The notes below the pieces were generated by a model. That model searched no databases and was not told where the DNA came from. It was given only the letters and a program-made list of their open reading frames with translations. The position numbers were made by a program, and so were the translations under genes. Positions 1 to 8,850 of a stretch of 64,000 bases of DNA are shown piece by piece (the first letter of the stretch is position 1; each line of letters begins with the position of its first letter). Source of the stretch: Corynebacterium sp. NML140438 (GTDB taxonomy: Bacteria; Actinomycetota; Actinomycetes; Mycobacteriales; Mycobacteriaceae); the NCBI RefSeq assembly GCF_001875725.1, contig NZ_MLCQ01000003.1:1-64000 (forward strand), in the 5' to 3' direction.

Positions 1-36
1 CTGGCGAAAAGGCCAACCTCCACTGGCCTAAACACA

Positions 37-77
37 AAACCGGTGCCTCGGAAAAATAAAAACCAAGGCACCGGTTT
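37..77. repeat. Imperfect hairpin near left edge
   Basis: AAACCGGTGCCTCGG and CCAAGGCACCGGTTT form a 15-bp stem with one mismatch around an A-rich loop. There is no long T-run after it. A smaller GGCCA/TGGCC hairpin lies just upstream at 11-28. It may be the terminator of a gene that ends left of the window, or part of a mobile-element end, because a tandem repeat follows directly. Confidence 0.5.
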
Positions 78-121
78 GTCCACCATGTCGCGACTGAGTT
101 GTCAACTATGTCGCGACTGAG
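76..121. mobile_element. 23-bp tandem repeat, possible IS end
   Basis: Two adjacent 23-bp copies (76-98 and 99-121) share the core ATGTCGCGACTGAG and differ at three positions. Short repeated subterminal blocks of this kind are common at insertion-sequence ends, where they bind transposase. No transposase gene is visible, so an element would have to extend left of the window. The insertion-sequence reading is an inference; only the repeat is seen. Confidence 0.4.
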
Positions 122-130
122 GACAATTGC

Positions 131-203
131 GCCCCCAGCAGGATTCGAACCCGCGACACACCGGGTAGAAGCCGGTTGCTCTAATCCACTGAGCTATGGA
201 GGC
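131..203 (-). tRNA. tRNA-Arg (anticodon TCT)
   Basis: On the minus strand the sequence folds as a cloverleaf. The acceptor stem is GCCTCCA with TGGGGGC, the anticodon loop is CTTCTAC, and the T-arm contains GGTTCGAATCC. The anticodon TCT reads AGA. CCA is not encoded. A -10-like TATACT lies at 243-248 on the same strand, about 40 nt upstream. The 3' end is 10 bp from the tandem repeat at 76-121, consistent with a tRNA-flanking insertion. Confidence 0.95.
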
Positions 204-254
204 TGAGCTGGGCGTCGACAAATCGGCGCCCAAGCCTTCGATAGTATAGCGCAG

Positions 255-1922
255 TTAGATTCCGCACAGCGCGCGGGTGGCGTCGCTGATGGTGGCCAGG
301 CGGGCATCGGCGGCGGCCCAGTCAGGCGCCTCTCCCGTTTCGACTGGCAGGACCACCTCGAGGTAGCACTTCAGCTTCGGCTCGGTGCCGCTCGGGCGGA
401 TGACAACGCGGTCGTTGTCCGCGGTGCGGATCAGGATGCCGTTGGTGCCTGGGGTGGCGCCATAGCCGTTGCTCAGGTCGACGTACTCGACCACCTCTGA
501 GCCAGCGAGCTCGGTCGGTGTGTGCGCGCGGAGGCGCTCCATGGCGTCGCTGATGATGGAGAGGTCTTCGACGCGGAAGGTCAGCGGCTGGGTACGGTAC
601 AGGCCGTACTTGTTGGCCAGGGCGTCGAACTGCTCGAGCACACTCATGTTGCGGGCCTTGAGCTGCGCTACGATCGAGCCGACAATCACCGCGGCGGACA
701 TGCCGTCCTTGTCGCGGGCGTGCGCCGGGTCGACGCAGTAGCCGATCGCCTCTTCGTAGCCGAACACAAGCTGCGGGGTGCGTCCGATCCACTTGAACCC
801 GGTGAGCGTCGTTGCGTGCTCGAGCCCGTGCGCTGCCGCGATTTTGCCGAGCAGCCTGCCCGAAACAATCGAGCACGCCGTCGAACCGCCCTGCGCGCGC
901 GACGCCATGTACTCGCCGATCAGTGCTCCGGTCTCGTCGCCGGAGAGTTTCACCCAGCCGTTGCCCAGCGGGGTGCCCGCGCTTGGGGTGGTGCGCGCCG
1001 GGACGGCGACTGCGCAGCGGTCGGCGTCGGGGTCGAGGGCGATGATGACGTCCGCGTTGACCTCGTTCGCCTTCTCGACTGCGAGGTCGAGGGCACCGTC
1101 CTCCTCCGGGTTGGGGAAGGCAACGGTGGGGAAGTCAGGATCAGGCTTCCACTGCTTCTCGACGCCCACTACGTCCCCAAAGCCCGCAGCCTCCAGGGTG
1201 GTGCGTGCGAGTTCGCCACCGACGCCGTGCATTGGTGTGAGCACGATCGTGATCGGTGGGGTGCCGTCGAGGTCGCTAAGCGCGCTGGTGGCGGCGACGT
1301 AGTCCTCGCGGGTGTCCACCTGCTCGATGTTTGTGTCGAGCGGGAGGTCCGTCGCGCCAGGTGCGGCGGCGATGCAGGCGGCGATCTCGGCGTCGGCAGG
1401 TGAGATGATCTGGCAGCCGGCGGCGTTGTCTGCGTCGACGACGCGCCCGCCGAGGTAGACCTTGTAGCCGTTGTCCCACTTCGGGTTGTGGGAGGCGGTG
1501 ACCATGATGCCGGCGTCGGCGTTGAGTGCGCGCACGCTGAAAGAGGTCAGCGGGGTCGGCTGGGCCAGCGGCAACAGCATCGCGTGCCCACCCGCGCCGG
1601 CGACGACCTCAGCTGCGGCCTGCGCGAACTTGGCGGAGCCGTGGCGGGCGTCGCACCCAATGACCACGCGAGGGGTGTCTACCTGCTGCTTGAGCCATTC
1701 CATGAGCCCGGCGGTGGCGCGCATGACCACGGCCTGGTTCATGCGGGACTCGCCGAAGCCGATCTCGCCGCGCAGCCCGGCGGTGCCGAACTGGAGCGGG
1801 CCTGCGAAGGCTTTTGCAAGCTCGGCCTCGTCGTCGAGGACGGCGGTTAACGCCTCGCGGGTGGCGGGATCGGGATCTTGCACGATCCAAGCCTCGGCCT
1901 GTGCACGAAGATCAGTAGCCAT
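255..1922 (-). CDS. Phosphosugar mutase, PGM2-like (likely phosphopentomutase)
   Basis: A 555-residue alpha-D-phosphohexomutase superfamily enzyme. Visible landmarks are GTAGLRG (46-52), the phosphoserine loop TASHNP (142-147, Ser144), the metal loop DPDADR, the sugar loop GYEEAIGY and the phosphate loop RPSGTEPK near the C-terminus. Family members act on glucose, mannose or ribose phosphates. It starts two bases after deoC in a nucleoside operon, so moving phosphate from C1 to C5 of (deoxy)ribose is the most likely role, in place of a DeoB-type enzyme. ATG at 1922 was preferred over an upstream GTG because GGAGGGG then sits 11 nt before the start. The sugar specificity is inferred. Confidence 0.88.
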   Translation of the reverse strand: MATDLRAQAEAWIVQDPDPATREALTAVLDDEAELAKAFAGPLQFGTAGLRGEIGFGESRMNQAVVMRATAGLMEWLKQQVDTPRVVIGCDARHGSAKFAQAAAEVVAGAGGHAMLLPLAQPTPLTSFSVRALNADAGIMVTASHNPKWDNGYKVYLGGRVVDADNAAGCQIISPADAEIAACIAAAPGATDLPLDTNIEQVDTREDYVAATSALSDLDGTPPITIVLTPMHGVGGELARTTLEAAGFGDVVGVEKQWKPDPDFPTVAFPNPEEDGALDLAVEKANEVNADVIIALDPDADRCAVAVPARTTPSAGTPLGNGWVKLSGDETGALIGEYMASRAQGGSTACSIVSGRLLGKIAAAHGLEHATTLTGFKWIGRTPQLVFGYEEAIGYCVDPAHARDKDGMSAAVIVGSIVAQLKARNMSVLEQFDALANKYGLYRTQPLTFRVEDLSIISDAMERLRAHTPTELAGSEVVEYVDLSNGYGATPGTNGILIRTADNDRVVIRPSGTEPKLKCYLEVVLPVETGEAPDWAAADARLATISDATRALCGI

Positions 1923-1924
1923 TG

Positions 1925-2575
1925 TTAGTTCCACCCCTCCAGCACCGCTGCGGAGCTGGACAGGCCCAGGCGGGACGCGCCAGCCTCAATCATTTCCTTC
2001 GCGGTGGCGGCGTCGCGGATGCCACCGGAAGCCTTCACACCGAGCTTGTCGCCGACGGTTTCGCGCATCAGCTTTACAGCGTGCGCGGAAGCGCCACCAG
2101 CTGGGTGGAAGCCCGTCGAGGTCTTCACGAAGTCGGCACCGGCCTCCATGGAAGCCTTGCACGCTGCGACGATCTCGTCGTCGGTGAGGACGGCGGACTC
2201 GATGATGACCTTGAGCAGCTTGTCGCCGCACGCCTTCTTTACTGCGGCGATGTCGTCGCGTACGACGTCCCACTTGCCTTCCTTGGCGGCACCCAGGTCG
2301 ATGACCATATCTACTTCATTCGCGCCATTTGCGACGCTGTGCGCGGCGTCGGCTGCCTTTGCCGCGGTTGGGACTGCGCCGGACGGGAATCCGCACACCA
2401 CTGCGACCTTCAGGTCAGCTGGGGTCTCGATGGGCAGCATGGATGGGGAGACGCAGACGGAGTACGTGCCGAGGTGCGAAGCTTCGTCGATAAGCTTGGC
2501 GACGTCCTCGTGGGTGGCCTCCGGCTTGAGCAGCGTGTGGTCGATCATCTGGGCGACATTTTGGCGAGTAAGCAT
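1925..2575 (-). CDS. deoC: Deoxyribose-phosphate aldolase
   Basis: A 216-residue class I aldolase that splits 2-deoxyribose 5-phosphate into glyceraldehyde 3-phosphate and acetaldehyde. DFVKTSTGF (149-157) carries the expected Schiff-base lysine (Lys151), and a KASGGIR block follows. The length is normal for short bacterial DeoC. The start has AAGGAG 9 nt upstream. It lies between the MFS transporter (36-bp gap) and the mutase (2-bp gap), so the three are almost certainly co-transcribed. Confidence 0.95.
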   Translation of the reverse strand: MLTRQNVAQMIDHTLLKPEATHEDVAKLIDEASHLGTYSVCVSPSMLPIETPADLKVAVVCGFPSGAVPTAAKAADAAHSVANGANEVDMVIDLGAAKEGKWDVVRDDIAAVKKACGDKLLKVIIESAVLTDDEIVAACKASMEAGADFVKTSTGFHPAGGASAHAVKLMRETVGDKLGVKASGGIRDAATAKEMIEAGASRLGLSSSAAVLEGWN

Positions 2576-2611
2576 GTTGAAAAACTCCTTGAGTTGTAGA
2601 AAGTGTGCAGG

Positions 2612-3976
2612 TTAAGCCGGTTGCTTCATGCGCGCAGTGAGCGCTGCATAGAGCGCGGTGCCGGCGACTGCGATGATGGCCAGGATGAGCATGACGGTGG
2701 GGTAGCTGCCCGAGTTTTGTGGCAGGAAGCCTGGCACCCCAAGGCCGAGATCCACCAGCTTCGCGCTGTACGCGATGCCGAGCGGGACGGCGACGTTGAT
2801 TGTGAGGTTGTAGAAACCGATTGCGATACCCGACTTCGCAGCGGGGATATTGCCGATTGCCGTCGCGACCAGTGGCGCGTACAGCAGGGCGAAACCGCAG
2901 GCGAAGAGCAGGGAGGAAAGCATGAAGACCCACGGGCTGGCTTCCATCCCGACTGCGAGGAGCAGCAACGCGATGGTGATGGAGGCGAGTGCGGTGAAGA
3001 TCGCGGGGCGCGTCGGCAAGAACTTGCCGATCTTGCCTGAGAGCGCGCCGACGATGACGGCGCCGGTGTAGCCCGGGATGAGCAGCAGGGAGGCGTCGTC
3101 AGCGCTGAGCCCGTGGACGGCCTTCGCCATTGCGGGGAAGAGCACCAGGTAGCCGAGCTGCACCGAGTAGACAATCGCGACGAGCACGATGGCGGTGACG
3201 TAGGCGCGGTTCTGGAAGAACTCCGGGTTGACCAGCGGGCGCTTGCCCTTCTTCACGTGGGCGATGAATGCGACCAGCGCGAGAACCAGCGGGATGAGCC
3301 ACAGTACCTGGAAGGCCTGCATGAACATGATGGCGCTGGTCGCGAGCACGGCGATGAGGAACAAGCCCAGCCAGTCGACATGGCCCGACTCCAGGGAGGC
3401 CTCCTCCGGGACCGTCTTCATGATGACGGGGACGGCGAAGATCAGGATGAGCGGGATGAGGAACATCGCGGTCCACGAGATATGGGTGGCGATGTAGCCC
3501 GAGGTCAGCGCGCCGAAGAGCGTCGCGCCCTGGAAAGCAGACGTGGAAAAGCCCAGGTAGGTCTTCTGATCCTTCTCGCTGAGGTGTTTGGTCACGTAGA
3601 TGACGTAGAGCGTCTCCGCCGCAGCGAGGCCGGTGGTCTGCACCACGCGGCCGGCCAGGACCAGCCCCCACACGTTCTGACCCAGGTAGCCGATGACCGA
3701 GCCGACCAGCGTCAGCGTGATACCGACCATCAGTAGCTTGCGGATACTCACCACGTCAGCCAATGCCGCGTACACCACCGCGCCGATGCCGATGATCACG
3801 CCCGCGAGCGAGGCCTGCAAGCTGACCTCATTGAGGGAAAGGTTGAGCGCCTCACCCATCGAGTCGGTCATGAACTTGAAACCGTTATCGATGATCAGCG
3901 AGAACACGAAGGTAAACAGGATGATCGGCACGGCCCGCTTCGGGCTGAGCGCCTTTTGAACTGTTTGAGATGTCAT
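2612..3976 (-). CDS. 14-TMS MFS transporter in the deo operon
   Basis: A 454-residue, very hydrophobic protein with about 14 predicted membrane segments. Its length, the central HVDWLGLFLIAVL segment and the VNPEFFQNRAYV loop resemble the DHA2/TetA(L)-type branch of the major facilitator superfamily. That branch mostly exports drugs, but this gene sits between deoD and deoC with 36-bp gaps on each side, so nucleoside or pentose transport is the more likely job. ATG at 3976 was chosen because AAGGAA lies 8 nt upstream; a GTG 15 nt further up lacks one. Substrate and direction are not shown by the sequence. Confidence 0.85.
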   Translation of the reverse strand: MTSQTVQKALSPKRAVPIILFTFVFSLIIDNGFKFMTDSMGEALNLSLNEVSLQASLAGVIIGIGAVVYAALADVVSIRKLLMVGITLTLVGSVIGYLGQNVWGLVLAGRVVQTTGLAAAETLYVIYVTKHLSEKDQKTYLGFSTSAFQGATLFGALTSGYIATHISWTAMFLIPLILIFAVPVIMKTVPEEASLESGHVDWLGLFLIAVLATSAIMFMQAFQVLWLIPLVLALVAFIAHVKKGKRPLVNPEFFQNRAYVTAIVLVAIVYSVQLGYLVLFPAMAKAVHGLSADDASLLLIPGYTGAVIVGALSGKIGKFLPTRPAIFTALASITIALLLLAVGMEASPWVFMLSSLLFACGFALLYAPLVATAIGNIPAAKSGIAIGFYNLTINVAVPLGIAYSAKLVDLGLGVPGFLPQNSGSYPTVMLILAIIAVAGTALYAALTARMKQPA

Positions 3977-4012
3977 GGTGAGTTCCTTCAAACGTGTGGG
4001 GACGGGTTGGGG

Positions 4013-4732
4013 TTAGACGGCGGCCAGTGGAAGCGCCAGCTCCATCATCTGGGTAAACGCGCTCTGGCGCTGCTCGGCGGTGGCCTTCTCGCCGGAGCCG
4101 ATGACGTCGGACACGGTGAAGATGCCCATCGCGTCAACGCCTGCCTCGGCGGCGACGGCGTAGAGGCCGGCGGATTCCATCTCGACGCCGAGCACGCCCA
4201 TCTTGGCCCAGCGGTCGTTGATGTCGTCCTTGAAGTTGTAGAAGACGTCGGAGGACAAGATGTTGCCCACATGGATGTCGACGCCCTGCTTCTGCGACTC
4301 CTTGTAGGTTGCCTCGAGGAGCTTCCAGGACGCGGTTGGGGCGTAGGTGCCAGGCAGGTCGTACTGCTCGATGAAGTGCGAGTCCGTGGATGCGGAGGAG
4401 GCGACGATGATGTCGAAAAGCTTCATGTCCGGCTGGAAGCATGCGCAGGAACCGACGCGGATGAGCTTCTTCGCGCCGAAGAAGTGAATGAGCTCGTAGG
4501 CGTAAAGGCTGATGGATGGAATGCCCATGCCGGAGCCCATCACGGAAACTTCGTGGCCTTGGTAGGTGCCGGTGTAGCCGAGCATGTTGCGCACAGCGTT
4601 GAACTGGACTGGGTTTTCCAGGTAGGTCTCTGCGATGAACTTCGCGCGCAGTGGGTCGCCCGGCATGAGGACGGTTTCGGCGATAGGTCCGGTTGGGACG
4701 ATGTGCGGTGTGGAGACGGTCGGGGTGGACAT
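4013..4732 (-). CDS. deoD: Purine nucleoside phosphorylase, DeoD type
   Basis: A 239-residue hexameric-type phosphorylase that splits purine (deoxy)nucleosides with phosphate into base and pentose 1-phosphate. MPGDPLRAKFIAE near the N-terminus, GSGMGIPS, RVGSCACF and GVEMESAGLY match the family's phosphate, base and ribose contacts. ATG at 4732 has AAGGAG 7 nt upstream. It is the first enzyme gene after deoR. The 139-bp gap in front of it carries an inverted repeat suited to DeoR control. Confidence 0.95.
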   Translation of the reverse strand: MSTPTVSTPHIVPTGPIAETVLMPGDPLRAKFIAETYLENPVQFNAVRNMLGYTGTYQGHEVSVMGSGMGIPSISLYAYELIHFFGAKKLIRVGSCACFQPDMKLFDIIVASSASTDSHFIEQYDLPGTYAPTASWKLLEATYKESQKQGVDIHVGNILSSDVFYNFKDDINDRWAKMGVLGVEMESAGLYAVAAEAGVDAMGIFTVSDVIGSGEKATAEQRQSAFTQMMELALPLAAV

Positions 4733-4791
4733 GTGCAACTCCTTTTTTTGGTAGCTGGTTGACCTTTCGTTGTCCACTCTAAGACCGTTAG

Positions 4792-4825
4792 GAACATATG
4801 GCAATAGCGGAGTTTGCAAATGTTC
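4792..4825. promoter_or_regulatory. Inverted repeat, candidate DeoR operator
   Basis: GAACAT and ATGTTC form an inverted repeat with 22 bp between them. Its inner flanks are also related (TTGCAAA and TTGCCAT read on the minus strand). It lies in the deoR-deoD gap, 60-93 bp before the deoD start, where an operator or promoter is expected. SorC/DeoR-type regulators bind such repeats. The assignment is inferred from position. Confidence 0.4.
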
Positions 4826-4871
4826 TGATTGGGGGTGTAATCCACCCCGGATGGGGGAGAAGGGGCGTCAA

Positions 4872-5816
4872 TTAGCGGGTCTTCGCGATCTCCAGTACCC
4901 GAACCGCCGTCGGCTGATCAATCACCAGATCACTTGCCAGCCCCATCCACAGTGCCGTCTCGATCGCTTCGGCCTTGTATAAACCCCCAGCTACCAGCAC
5001 TCGACGCGGCCTTGCCCGCAGCTCGTCGAGCTCAATGCCCACCGTCAGATCATCAATTCGTTTCGACGCCACATCCCCCTCCCGCGTGTAGAACCGCGAA
5101 CAAGCGTCACCCACCGCAACGCCGAGCAGCTCCCGTGACATCTCCTCAGAGAGGTACCCCAAATTCATCAGGAGGCTCTGCTTCCGCACGGAGCCCACCG
5201 TGAACACCGCCACGTCCGTCTCCCGCCCCTGCTGCAGCACGTCCGCGATATGGGAATCCTGCTCCACGATCTCCTTAGTCTCCACCCGCTCAAAAATGAC
5301 AGGTAGTGGGAGCGTCAACGCGGGCGCGTTCAAAGCGGTGCAGAAACCGGTGATCGTCTCAAAGTCGTTCGTCGCCAGGTTGGAGCGCGACGACCCACCT
5401 TTCAACTGCACGATCTGGCGGGCCCGCATGTTCGTCGGCCGCAGGTTCCGCGCAATGTTGAGCAGCGTCTTCCCCCAGGACACACCCACCGAAAGGCCAT
5501 CCAGCGGCATCGACTCCAGGTAGCGCGCACCAGCCACCCCAAGGTCGTCCATAATCTCAGAGGAAGTGTTCGCCGGGTGCACAATCCGCACACCCTCCAG
5601 CGCGTACCGGGAAGTGAGATCCTCGATCAGGATCTCGTCTGCCTCTTGTGGGTCGTGTACTTCGATGGTGACGTAGCCGCGGTCCTTCGCGTGCTGCAGA
5701 AGCTTCGCCACCGTAGGACGGGAGCAACCCATCTCTGCAGCGACCTCCGCCTGACTCAGATCCGAGCGGTAATACAACTTGGCAGCCGTCAGCGCATCCC
5801 GATCACGTGTGTCCAT
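4872..5816 (-). CDS. deoR: SorC-type transcriptional regulator DeoR
   Basis: A 314-residue regulator. The N-terminal helix-turn-helix (about residues 8-50) contains SQAEVAAEMGCSRPTVAKLL. The rest is a sugar-phosphate binding domain of the SorC family, with a GVSWGKTL effector loop. The Bacillus DeoR of this family represses nucleoside catabolism and is induced by deoxyribose phosphate. Its place at the head of the deo genes, same strand, argues for the same role. It is divergent from the copD-ctaG unit. Confidence 0.85.
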   Translation of the reverse strand: MDTRDRDALTAAKLYYRSDLSQAEVAAEMGCSRPTVAKLLQHAKDRGYVTIEVHDPQEADEILIEDLTSRYALEGVRIVHPANTSSEIMDDLGVAGARYLESMPLDGLSVGVSWGKTLLNIARNLRPTNMRARQIVQLKGGSSRSNLATNDFETITGFCTALNAPALTLPLPVIFERVETKEIVEQDSHIADVLQQGRETDVAVFTVGSVRKQSLLMNLGYLSEEMSRELLGVAVGDACSRFYTREGDVASKRIDDLTVGIELDELRARPRRVLVAGGLYKAEAIETALWMGLASDLVIDQPTAVRVLEIAKTR

Positions 5817-5896
5817 GCACTACAGCGTAGCGCCTAGGGGTGTTGCCCTCGGCAGTGTGACAGTATCTTGGCTACGCCCAAGCGAAAGGGAGAACC

Positions 5897-5956
5897 ATGA
5901 GCGCGGCGGAGAAGTGGGCGTCGAAAAACTTGGGAACATGCAGATTGCAAACGTAG
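5897..5956 (+). CDS. Putative 19-aa leader peptide before copD-ctaG
   Basis: A 20-codon ORF including its stop encodes MSAAEKWASKNLGTCRLQT. GGGAG lies 4 nt before its ATG (inside AAAGGGAG), and a -10-like TATCTT sits at 5864-5869. Its stop (TAGGG) overlaps the likely ribosome binding site of the next gene, whose ATG is 10 nt further on. That layout suits translational coupling or a regulatory leader. No homology is claimed and it may not be translated. Confidence 0.4.
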   Translation: MSAAEKWASKNLGTCRLQT

Positions 5957-5966
5957 GGTAGTGAGC

Positions 5967-7985
5967 ATGTCAAATGCGCAGGTTGCCTCAAAGTCGGCGG
6001 TGAAAGCGGCGTTTCCACTGTATCTTGCGGCGGCACTCGTCGCGGCGCTCATCGCTGGGGTGATTTCGGAGATGTTCGCGGGAGCCTCGCTCGCGGCGTT
6101 GGGGATCCCGGATCCGGGGGCGTTGACGACGTTCGGCCTGCCGGCCCTACGCGGCGCGGCATGGGTGCTGGCCGCGCTGGCAGCTGGGTCCTTTCTCTTC
6201 TCTGCGTGGTTGCTGCCGCCGAAGCAGACGGGCCCTGACCTCAACGGCGCGCGCCTGACCGTCGACGGGGTGATTGCGTCGCGGACGGGGGCGGCGTCGT
6301 CGGCGGGGTTGGCGCTGATCGGTGTGGTGATGGTGCCGCTGGTGCTTTCCGACGTCTCGGGCCAGCCGCTGAGCACCGTGATGTTTGAGGTCGACGCCTG
6401 GGCCTTGGCGCTGGACAAGGTTGCTGACGCCCGCGTCTGGCTGATTGTCGCTGCGATTGCGGCGTGTGTGTCCGTGGCGGGGTATCGGGTGTCCTGCTGG
6501 TGGTCGCAGGTGGCGTTGTTCATCGGGTCGCTGCTTGCGATTATGCCGCTGGCGCTGACTGGCCACTCGGCGACCGGTGGAGATCACGACTTCGGTACGA
6601 ACTCCTTCATCTGGCACCTGGTGTTCCTGCTGGTGTGGGTTGGCGCTCTGATGGCGCTGGTGGCGCACGGTTTCAGGTTGGGGCCGAACTTAGCCCCGGC
6701 AGTGCGCAGATACTCGCGCATCGCGCTGTTCGCGTTCGTGGCGATGGCCGTGTCGGGCGTGATTAATGGTGCGATCCGCGTGCACTTGGACGACATCACT
6801 CGCTACGCCTACGGCTGGGTGCTGGTGGGCAAGCTGGTCGGCATCCTGGTGCTTGGCTTTATGGGGTATGCGCACCGCGAGCGGACGATTCCGGCGCTTG
6901 AGGCGGAGGGGCCGTCGCAACGCAGGGCGTTCGTGCGGCTCGGCGCGGTGGAAGTGCTGGTGATGGCTGCTGTGACTGGCCTTGCGGTGACGCTCGGGCG
7001 CACTCCGCCGCCACCACCGCGGGACCCGAACCTCACCCCGATGCAGATCCAGATGGGCTACAACCTCGAGGACCCACTGACCTGGTCGAACTGGGTGGGG
7101 CTGTGGCGCTTCGAGCTGCTCTACAGCGTGATCGCGATCCTGCTGGCGGTCTACTACCTGCACCTGACGCGCCGGGTGAGCGGGTGGTCCAAGGGGCGCA
7201 CGGCGTGGTGGCTGCTGGGTTGCGCGACTGTCGTAGTCACGATGTGCTCCGGCATTGGGCTGCACATGCCGGCGTCCTACTCGGCGCACATGACGGTCCA
7301 CATGATTCTGTCGATGGGTGTGCCGGTGTTTCTCGTGTTGGGCGCGCCACTTTCGCTCATTATCGACGCCTACCCGTCCGGGGAGTTCAACCCCCGGCTG
7401 TGGGCTGAGTCCTTCCAGCGCAGTAAGTTCCTGCGTATCGTGACGTACCCGCCGGTGTCCGCGGTGCAGTTCCTAGTGTTCTTCTACGTCATGTACGTGT
7501 TCACTGATCTCTACGAGCTGATGATTTCGGAGCACGCGGGCCACGTCATCATGAACGCGGTGTTCCTGGTGTCGGGCTACTTCTACTTCTGGGAGCTCAT
7601 CGGCCCGGACTATATCGAGGGGCGCGTGACGGCGAAGACGCGCCTGCTGTGGCTGTGGATCTCCATGCCGGTGCACCTGTTCATGGGCGTGTACCTCATG
7701 CAGCTCAACACCGTGATGGGCGAAGAGTTCTACCGTTCGCTGCTCCTGCCGTGGGACCCGGATCTGCTCGCGGACCAAAAGGTGGGCGGCGGTATCGCGT
7801 GGGCGTCAGGTTCGTTCCCGCTGGTCATCGTGTTCGGTGTGCTGTTCATCCTATGGTGGCGCGAGGATCGCGAAGAAACCGCAGAGGTCGACCGCATCGC
7901 GGACGAGACTGACGACGCCGAGTGGCGCGCCTACAACGAAATGCTCGCACAGTACACGTCGGATACCCCGCAGCACAAGGGCTAG
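5967..7985 (+). CDS. CopD / CtaG fusion membrane protein
   Basis: A 672-residue polytopic membrane protein. The N-terminal half (to about residue 350) is CopD-like, with multiple helices and a conserved central HLVFLLVWVGALMAL segment. The C-terminal half is a Caa3_CtaG domain (HMPASYSAHMTVHMILSMG, then VSGYFYFWELIGPDY). CopD moves or handles copper at the membrane; CtaG serves copper delivery to cytochrome c oxidase. This fusion is common in actinobacteria. ATG at 5967 was preferred over GTG at 5961 for spacing to AGGG. The tail after the last helix is acidic and cytosolic. Confidence 0.88.
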   Translation: MSNAQVASKSAVKAAFPLYLAAALVAALIAGVISEMFAGASLAALGIPDPGALTTFGLPALRGAAWVLAALAAGSFLFSAWLLPPKQTGPDLNGARLTVDGVIASRTGAASSAGLALIGVVMVPLVLSDVSGQPLSTVMFEVDAWALALDKVADARVWLIVAAIAACVSVAGYRVSCWWSQVALFIGSLLAIMPLALTGHSATGGDHDFGTNSFIWHLVFLLVWVGALMALVAHGFRLGPNLAPAVRRYSRIALFAFVAMAVSGVINGAIRVHLDDITRYAYGWVLVGKLVGILVLGFMGYAHRERTIPALEAEGPSQRRAFVRLGAVEVLVMAAVTGLAVTLGRTPPPPPRDPNLTPMQIQMGYNLEDPLTWSNWVGLWRFELLYSVIAILLAVYYLHLTRRVSGWSKGRTAWWLLGCATVVVTMCSGIGLHMPASYSAHMTVHMILSMGVPVFLVLGAPLSLIIDAYPSGEFNPRLWAESFQRSKFLRIVTYPPVSAVQFLVFFYVMYVFTDLYELMISEHAGHVIMNAVFLVSGYFYFWELIGPDYIEGRVTAKTRLLWLWISMPVHLFMGVYLMQLNTVMGEEFYRSLLLPWDPDLLADQKVGGGIAWASGSFPLVIVFGVLFILWWREDREETAEVDRIADETDDAEWRAYNEMLAQYTSDTPQHKG

Positions 7986-8003
7986 CCGAAGATCTGTTGA
8001 GAA

Positions 8004-8031
8004 CTGTGGAATTCCAAAAATCAATCCACAG
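8004..8031. repeat. Inverted repeat CTGTGGA / TCCACAG before ssb
   Basis: Two 7-bp arms separated by 14 A-rich bases lie 19 bp after the copD-ctaG stop and 89 bp before the SSB-like gene. There is no T-run. It could be a weak terminator or a protein site. The same core occurs in a longer inverted repeat before comEA at 51992-52041. Confidence 0.4.
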
Positions 8032-8119
8032 GCTGCGGGACCGCACCCTTTCTTTTCCGTTTCTGCACTGGAAAGCTCCAAGTTGTACCAGTTCAGCAAA
8101 CATTTGAAAGGACACAACA

Positions 8120-8746
8120 ATGAGCCAGATGAACGTCACCGTATGCGGAAACTTGACGGCATCACCGTACTTTAAGTGGTTCCCGGCGTCGGGAAACTCG
8201 GTGTGCAAGATGCGCATCGCGTCATCCCGCAGGCGGCGCACGGGCGAGCAGGACAATCAGGGCCGTGACATTTGGGAGGACACGGACCAGCTCTACATCG
8301 ACGTCGAGTGTTGGAACCAGCTCGCCATCAACGCGCGCACCTCGCTGTTCCGCGGTGCGCCGGTGATGGTTTCCGGCCGGTTGGTTACGGAGACCTGGGT
8401 GGAAACCAACGACGCGGGGGAGAAACTTAACAGGTACCGCACTGTACTGAAGGCGGATAAGGTCGCGTTTGAGCTCGGCATGCACCAGATTTCCTCCTGG
8501 AAGATCACCGAGACCGGCCACACGCTCGAGGGCCAGCCTGCGGTAAAGATCAAGACGGCGGTCGACTTCATGACGGAGGAGGAGCGCGAGTTCTACTTCG
8601 AGCAAATGAAGATGCAGGCGTCGGCGTCGTCATCGGACTCTGGGTCAGCCACCGACCCACAACCGCAGTCGCCTGAGCTCGAGCCCGTTGCGGTAGGTGC
8701 GGGCGTTGGCAGCGCTGAAAGTGACGGCGGACCCGCCCCCTTTTAG
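8120..8746 (+). CDS. Single-stranded DNA-binding protein paralog
   Basis: A 208-residue protein with an N-terminal OB fold (about 1-125: NVTVCGNLTASPYFKWF, IDVECWNQLA, GAPVMVSGRLVTETW). A low-complexity acidic C-terminal tail of Ser, Pro and Glu ends in DGGPAPF. The tail end resembles, but does not match, the DDDIPF tip used by SSB to recruit partners. It is not in the rpsF-ssb-rpsR cluster, so it is likely a second SSB-like protein. AAAGGA lies 7 nt before the ATG. Confidence 0.85.
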   Translation: MSQMNVTVCGNLTASPYFKWFPASGNSVCKMRIASSRRRRTGEQDNQGRDIWEDTDQLYIDVECWNQLAINARTSLFRGAPVMVSGRLVTETWVETNDAGEKLNRYRTVLKADKVAFELGMHQISSWKITETGHTLEGQPAVKIKTAVDFMTEEEREFYFEQMKMQASASSSDSGSATDPQPQSPELEPVAVGAGVGSAESDGGPAPF

Positions 8747-8850
8747 CGCTCCGATGGTGCCACCGCTTGGCGCCGGGAAGCGCACGTTCGCCTTTCGCTG
8801 ATGTACCCTGTGAAACGATGTATGTCCGCTTCAGTTAAAGGGGTTTTTAC

